Positions 59,564 to 64,000 of a DNA stretch of 64,000 bases are shown here, one piece after another. Below the pieces are notes generated by a model. The model was not told where the DNA came from. It worked only from the letters and a program-made list of their open reading frames with translations, and did no database searches. The stretch is from Arcobacteraceae bacterium (GTDB lineage: Bacteria > Campylobacterota > Campylobacteria > Campylobacterales > Arcobacteraceae), in NCBI GenBank assembly GCA_021107755.1, contig JAIOSF010000002.1, positions 62,001-126,000 of the forward strand, written 5' to 3'. Positions within the stretch are counted from its first letter, which is position 1, and each line of letters begins with the position of its first letter. The position numbers and the translations under genes were made by a program.

Positions 59564-60625
59564 TTATCTTATTTTTAGACTAAGGATTGCTAAAAGATTT
59601 GACATAAAAGCTATAATCCAAAATCGGATAATAACCTTATTTTCATGCCACCCTTTTTCTTCAAAATGGTGATGAATCGGAGCCATAAGAAAAACTCTTT
59701 TCTGTCGTAGTTTGAAACTTCCAACTTGGAGTATTACAGATACTGTTTCCATAACAAATAAAAATCCAATAATTACAAGTAAAATCTCACTTTTTCCAAC
59801 TATTGCTAAATAGCCCATAAAACCACCAATAGCTAAACTTCCACTATCTCCCATAAATACTTGAGCTGGATGAGAGTTATACCATAAAAAAGCGATTAAA
59901 GAACCAATAAAAGCAGAGCCTACAATGGTTAATTCTCCCACAGTTTTAATATTTGGTAAAAGTAAATATCCACTCAATATTGCATGTCCCGTTATATACA
60001 CAATTATTGATAGTGTAAAAAAAGAGACTATAGAGGGGACAACAGCCAGTCCATCAAGTCCATCTGTAAGGTTTACAGCATTTGATGTGGCAACCATCAC
60101 TAATACCCAAAAAATAATAGCATAAAATCCCATATCAAATATAGGATACTTATAAAAAGGGACAAATAAAGTTGTAGTATGATTTGTATAAAACAGTACA
60201 CCTACTACCAAAACTGAACTTATTACTTGAAAAAGTAATTTTCCCTTTGCACTTAATCCAGCACTATTTTTATTATTTGATATTTTTGCTAAATCATCTT
60301 TAATACCTATAAGACTAAATAAGCCTATAATTAATATTCCACCCACCACATAATGATTATTTAACTGTGCTGTTAAAAGAGTTGCTATAAGTGTGGTAAA
60401 AACAAAAACCACTCCACCCATAGTAGGTGTTCCAACTTTCGTTTGATGTGAGTCTGGTGCATGTTCATAAATTGGCTGGCTTTTCTTTTTATTTTGCGCC
60501 CATCTAATAAACTTTGGCATAATGTAAAATGTTAAAAAAAACGATATAAAAAATGCTAATCCAGCACGAACAGAGATATATTGAAAGATATTAATATCAA
60601 GATGTCTATAAAACCAATAAAACAA
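59564..60625 (-). CDS. mraY: Phospho-N-acetylmuramoyl-pentapeptide transferase
   Basis: A 353-residue polytopic enzyme with about ten membrane helices. Active-site and substrate-loop segments are visible: [27 protein letters not shown] (catalytic Asp pair), [12 protein letters not shown] and [12 protein letters not shown]. It transfers phospho-MurNAc-pentapeptide to undecaprenyl phosphate, making lipid I. The gene starts 80 bases from the divergent gpmI start and is followed by murD, forming a small cell-wall operon. Confidence 0.96.
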   Translation of the reverse strand: MFYWFYRHLDINIFQYISVRAGLAFFISFFLTFYIMPKFIRWAQNKKKSQPIYEHAPDSHQTKVGTPTMGGVVFVFTTLIATLLTAQLNNHYVVGGILIIGLFSLIGIKDDLAKISNNKNSAGLSAKGKLLFQVISSVLVVGVLFYTNHTTTLFVPFYKYPIFDMGFYAIIFWVLVMVATSNAVNLTDGLDGLAVVPSIVSFFTLSIIVYITGHAILSGYLLLPNIKTVGELTIVGSAFIGSLIAFLWYNSHPAQVFMGDSGSLAIGGFMGYLAIVGKSEILLVIIGFLFVMETVSVILQVGSFKLRQKRVFLMAPIHHHFEEKGWHENKVIIRFWIIAFMSNLLAILSLKIR

Positions 60626-60705
60626 TTTGAAACCTTTTTAAGTAGTTATGTGTTAATATATTAAATTAAAAAAGGATTATATCCTAAAGTTTATTAAGGT
60701 TGGAA

Positions 60706-62184
60706 ATGGGAAATAAAAAAACTATATTAATTATTACTGATGGTATTGGACATAATAGTTCTTGCGATTTTAATGCTTTTTGTAATGCAAATAAACCTAC
60801 CTACGATAAGTTATTTAAAGAGGTACCTTATAGTTTAATACAAACCTACGGAGAATATGTTGGACTTCCTGATGGACAAATGGGAAATAGTGAAGTTGGA
60901 CATATGAGTATTGGTGCAGGACGAGTGCTTTATCAAGATTTGGTAAAAATTAATCTTGCTATAAAAAATGATACTTTAAAAGAAAATAGTGTTTTACAAA
61001 ATACATTAAAAAGTTCAAATAACTTACATATTATTGGACTTTTGAGTGATGGTGGTGTTCATTCACATATAACCCACCTTATAGCGTTAGCAAAAATAGG
61101 AAAAGCTAATAATAAAAAAGTATTTTTACATCTTATCACTGATGGTAGAGATGTAGCACCAGATAGTGGATATAGTTATATCAAACAAATTGAAAAGATT
61201 TGTGATGAAGATATATCTATAGCAACTGTTGGTGGAAGATATTATGGTATGGATAGAGACAACAACTGGGATAGAGTTCAAAAAGCTTATGATGTAATAG
61301 CAAATGGAGATAATCCAATCTCCTCTAGTGTTGAACAGTTTATTAAAGAGCAATATGAAAAAGATATCTATGATGAGTTTTTAGAGCCTACATCTTTTAA
61401 CAACTATAAAGGGATAGAGGATAATGATGCTTTAATCTTTGCAAATTTTAGAAGTGATAGAGCAAGAGAACTTAGCTTTGCTTTTGGTTCAAATGATTTT
61501 AATGAATTTCCAAAAAAAGATATTAAACTCCACATTGCAACAATGACTCAATATGATAAAAATTTACCATTACCAATTCTTTTTCCGAAAGAGACTCCAA
61601 AAAATGTATTAAGTGAAGTGATTAGTAAAGCAGGTTTAACACAACTTCATACAGCAGAAACAGAAAAATATGCCCATGTGACATTTTTCTTTAATGGTGG
61701 AGTGGAAGAACCATTTGAAAATGAACAACGAGTTTTAATCCCAAGTCCAAAAGTAGCAACCTATGATATGCAACCTGAAATGTCAGCTCCCCAAGTAAGT
61801 TTAGCTGTTCAAAAAGGGATGGATGAAGAAAAAGATTTTATTGTTGTAAATTTTGCAAATGGAGACATGGTAGGTCATACAGGTGTTTATGATGCTGGAG
61901 TTAAAGCTGTTGAAGCGGTAGATATTGAGCTTGGAACTATTATAGGAAAAGCAAAAACTTGTGGATATAATATAGTTCTTACTTCAGACCATGGTAACTG
62001 TGAGATGATGAAAGATACAAGTGGTAAAACACTGACAAACCACACTGTTGGTGATGTGTACTGTTTTGTTATAGCCCAAGGTGTAACAAAAGTAAAAGAG
62101 GGAGCTTTAAATAATATTGCTCCAACTGTTTTAAAACTGATGGATTTAGAGATCCCAGCAGATATGGATGAACCACTTATATAA
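60706..62184 (+). CDS. gpmI: 2,3-bisphosphoglycerate-independent phosphoglycerate mutase
   Basis: The start is set at the ATG at 60706 (AAGG about 7 bases upstream); a TTG at 60700 would add two residues. About 492 residues. The catalytic Ser is in [15 protein letters not shown], with metal ligands in [33 protein letters not shown] and [12 protein letters not shown]. It interconverts 3- and 2-phosphoglycerate using two manganese ions and a phosphoserine intermediate. It is the first of three plus-strand genes; the ABC ATPase gene starts 2 bases after its stop. Confidence 0.95.
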   Translation: MGNKKTILIITDGIGHNSSCDFNAFCNANKPTYDKLFKEVPYSLIQTYGEYVGLPDGQMGNSEVGHMSIGAGRVLYQDLVKINLAIKNDTLKENSVLQNTLKSSNNLHIIGLLSDGGVHSHITHLIALAKIGKANNKKVFLHLITDGRDVAPDSGYSYIKQIEKICDEDISIATVGGRYYGMDRDNNWDRVQKAYDVIANGDNPISSSVEQFIKEQYEKDIYDEFLEPTSFNNYKGIEDNDALIFANFRSDRARELSFAFGSNDFNEFPKKDIKLHIATMTQYDKNLPLPILFPKETPKNVLSEVISKAGLTQLHTAETEKYAHVTFFFNGGVEEPFENEQRVLIPSPKVATYDMQPEMSAPQVSLAVQKGMDEEKDFIVVNFANGDMVGHTGVYDAGVKAVEAVDIELGTIIGKAKTCGYNIVLTSDHGNCEMMKDTSGKTLTNHTVGDVYCFVIAQGVTKVKEGALNNIAPTVLKLMDLEIPADMDEPLI

Positions 62185-62186
62185 AT

Positions 62187-62900
62187 ATGCCAAAATTACA
62201 AATATCTCAACTAATCATACAAGAGGGGAATAATCTCCTTGTAAACCTTTTTGAAAATAGTGATATGAATTTAGATATTCAATCGTCACTAGCCCTAGTG
62301 GGACAAAGTGGTAGTGGAAAATCGTTGAGCTTAAAAACAATTTTGGGAATGGTTCCAAATAATTTAACTACTCAATTTGAGTATACAAGTGATTTTGAGT
62401 TAAATAAACAAAACATAGGTTTTATACCTCAAAATCCATTTACCTCACTCTCACCTATGACAAAAATATATAAACAATTTTTTTGTGATGATGAGAAAAT
62501 AAAAGAACTTTTTTCATTGGTAAAGCTTGATATTGAACTTAAAGATAAATTTCCAGTGCAATTAAGTGGTGGACAACTACAACGAGTAGTAATAGCAATA
62601 GCTTTAAGTAATCATCCAAAACTTTTACTACTAGATGAACCAACAACTGCTCTTGATAGTCAAAGTAAAACAAATATTCTAAATATCCTCAAAGAGTTAC
62701 AAGAAAAACTTAACTTTTTGATAATCTTTGTAAGTCATGATATTCAAAGTGTAGAAGATATTTGTGAATATATTGTAGTTTTAAAAAATGGTCTTATTTG
62801 TGAATATGGTAAAACAATTGATATAATCAAAAATCCACAACATAAATATACACAAGAGTTACTTACAAGTAATTTTGAGAATAGAGGATTTAGAGTTTGA
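62187..62900 (+). CDS. ABC transporter ATP-binding protein (peptide/nickel DppD/OppD-like)
   Basis: A 237-residue ATPase subunit. Walker A is LVGQSGSGKSLS near residue 37-48, the Q-loop is GFIPQNPFTSLSPM (characteristic of the oligopeptide/nickel group), the signature is LSGGQLQRVVIAIALS, Walker B LLLLDEPTTALD, and the His switch is VSHDIQSVE. KNPQHKYTQELL near the end is also typical of Opp/Dpp ATPases, but the usual Cys-rich tail is absent. No permease or binding protein gene is adjacent, so its partners are elsewhere. The stop overlaps the penicillin-binding protein start by 4 bases. Confidence 0.85.
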   Translation: MPKLQISQLIIQEGNNLLVNLFENSDMNLDIQSSLALVGQSGSGKSLSLKTILGMVPNNLTTQFEYTSDFELNKQNIGFIPQNPFTSLSPMTKIYKQFFCDDEKIKELFSLVKLDIELKDKFPVQLSGGQLQRVVIAIALSNHPKLLLLDEPTTALDSQSKTNILNILKELQEKLNFLIIFVSHDIQSVEDICEYIVVLKNGLICEYGKTIDIIKNPQHKYTQELLTSNFENRGFRV

Positions 62901-64000
62901 TAAAAAAGATAATACTATTTTTTACTTTTATTGGAATTGGGGTATTGGTATGGCTACTCTATCTTTATTCAGAGATACGATTTGATGTAGATAAAATTGT
63001 AGAATACAAACCAAAACTTACCACACAATTTTTTGATAAAAATGGTGTCCATCTTGGAAATATATTTAAAGATGAAAATCGACTCTATGTAAAATATACA
63101 GATATACCTCCAAGAGTTACAGAATCACTCATATCTATAGAAGATACAAACTTTTTTGAGCATAGTGGTGTCAATATAGATGCAATTATAAGAGCAATCA
63201 TAAAAGATATTAAAGCTATGGCTTTTGTTGAAGGTGCTAGTACTCTAACACAGCAACTTGTAAAAACCATGATTTTAACAAGAGATAAAAAGCTTATCCG
63301 AAAAATCAAAGAGGTTCTTTTGTCTCTAAGATTAGAATCTATTCTATCAAAAGAGGAAATAATAGAAAGATACCTGAATCAAGTTTATTTCGGTCATGGA
63401 TATTATGGTATAAAAACAGCTGCCTTAGGATATTTTCACAAAGAGTTAGATCAACTAACTCTTAAAGAGATTGCTATGCTTGTAGGACTTCCAAGAGCTC
63501 CAAGCTTTTATGATCCAACTAGAAATTTAAAATATTCACTTATACGAGCAAATCAAGTTATCAATAGACTTAATACTTTAGGATGGATTAGTGAAGATGA
63601 GTATAACAAATCAATCAATGAACTTCCAGTAGTTTATGATGATACACTTACACTGAATAAAGCTCCATATATTTTGGACCATGCAATAAAAGAACTAAAA
63701 GACAATGTTCCAGACTTAAGAACAGGTGGGCATAAAATTGTTTTAACAATTGACTTAGAAGCACAAAAAATTGCACGAGAAGCACTAAAGTATGGTTACG
63801 AGAGAATCAAACAAAGAGATCCTAATGTAGACAATAATGAAAGTACCACAAAAACTCTCAATGGTGCTATGGTAGTTTTAGAAAACAATACTGGTGCAAT
63901 TTTATCTATGGTTGGGGGAATTGATTATAAAGAGTCGTCATTTAATAGAGCAACCCAAAGTTTAAGACAACCAGGGAGTGCTGCAAAACCATTTATCTAT
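62897..64000 (+). CDS. Penicillin-binding protein 1A, 3' part cut by window edge
   Basis: The gene starts with TTG at 62897 (TTGA overlap with the ATPase stop) and is open to the window end, 368 codons. After an N-terminal membrane anchor (FFTFIGIGVLVWLLYLYS), the glycosyltransferase 51 domain has ISIEDTNFFEHSGVN (catalytic Glu), GASTLTQQLVK and NQVYFGHGYYG. The transpeptidase domain begins around residue 265 and the active-site Ser motif (RQPGSAAKPFIY) lies at the very end of the window. It polymerises and crosslinks peptidoglycan. The C-terminal half is outside the window. Confidence 0.92.
   Translation, partial: MIKKIILFFTFIGIGVLVWLLYLYSEIRFDVDKIVEYKPKLTTQFFDKNGVHLGNIFKDENRLYVKYTDIPPRVTESLISIEDTNFFEHSGVNIDAIIRAIIKDIKAMAFVEGASTLTQQLVKTMILTRDKKLIRKIKEVLLSLRLESILSKEEIIERYLNQVYFGHGYYGIKTAALGYFHKELDQLTLKEIAMLVGLPRAPSFYDPTRNLKYSLIRANQVINRLNTLGWISEDEYNKSINELPVVYDDTLTLNKAPYILDHAIKELKDNVPDLRTGGHKIVLTIDLEAQKIAREALKYGYERIKQRDPNVDNNESTTKTLNGAMVVLENNTGAILSMVGGIDYKESSFNRATQSLRQPGSAAKPFIY

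Overview
The window is AT-rich, roughly 30% GC by eye. The gene content points to a nitrogen-fixing member of the Campylobacterota (Epsilonproteobacteria), most likely the Arcobacter group. The indicators are separate rpoB and rpoC genes (fused in Helicobacter and Wolinella), GDP-linked legionaminic acid genes as in Campylobacter, an unusual short RpoN, and the tRNA-Thr/Tyr/Gly/Thr-tuf-secE-nusG-rplKAJL-rpoBC order. The genus is an inference from gene content and order.

Bases 1-22881 (all minus strand) form a surface-glycan locus. Read 5' to 3' on the minus strand, it starts with ugd, a UDP-hexuronate epimerase, a TviB/WbpO-type UDP-HexNAc dehydrogenase and a PglK/MsbA-type ABC flippase. A degenerate legB remnant follows, then a GDP-deoxymannose block (manB, manC, gmd, a methyltransferase and an Rmd-like reductase). 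Next come a NeuB-type synthase fused to a TIM-barrel domain, a CMP-nonulosonate synthetase gene broken by three in-frame stops, and an AT-rich gene of unknown function. The locus ends with a compact legionaminic acid operon (legB-legC-legH-legI-legG-ptmE-ptmF-legF) whose start and stop codons mostly overlap. The last gene runs off the window. The legB remnant at 17.2-17.5 kb is a direct repeat of part of the intact legB at 7.2-7.5 kb. The 10 kb between them may therefore be a recombined or inserted cassette.

Bases 23035-30532 hold a small acidic protein, a c-di-GMP phosphodiesterase with a degenerate receiver, a lipoprotein with TPR-like C-terminus and two large AsmA/DUF748-like envelope proteins. 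Bases 30599-36658 (plus strand) are a nitrogen-fixation accessory cluster: nifN, nifX, a DUF269 gene, flavodoxin, a divergent PII-like protein, nifW, nifZ, two 2Fe-2S ferredoxins and rpoN. No nifH, D, K or E lies in the window. Between nifN and nifX is a perfect 39-bp inverted repeat around a 100-nt centre, immediately followed by a sigma-54-type promoter. A second well-spaced -24/-12 sequence sits on the rpoN start codon.

Bases 36690-43922 hold an EF-hand protein, a two-component system, a Cache-PAS-GGDEF-EAL phosphodiesterase, a MoxR ATPase and a small membrane protein. Bases 43949-58314 (minus strand) are the core transcription/translation region: rpoC, rpoB, rplL, rplJ, rplA, rplK, nusG, secE, tRNA-Trp, rpmG, tuf and five more tRNAs. 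Two of those tRNAs have a mismatched 4:69 acceptor pair. The window ends with murD and mraY (minus) and, divergently, gpmI, an ABC ATPase and a truncated penicillin-binding protein 1A (plus).

No intergenic stretch exceeds about 300 bases. No rRNA, CRISPR array or complete insertion sequence was seen.
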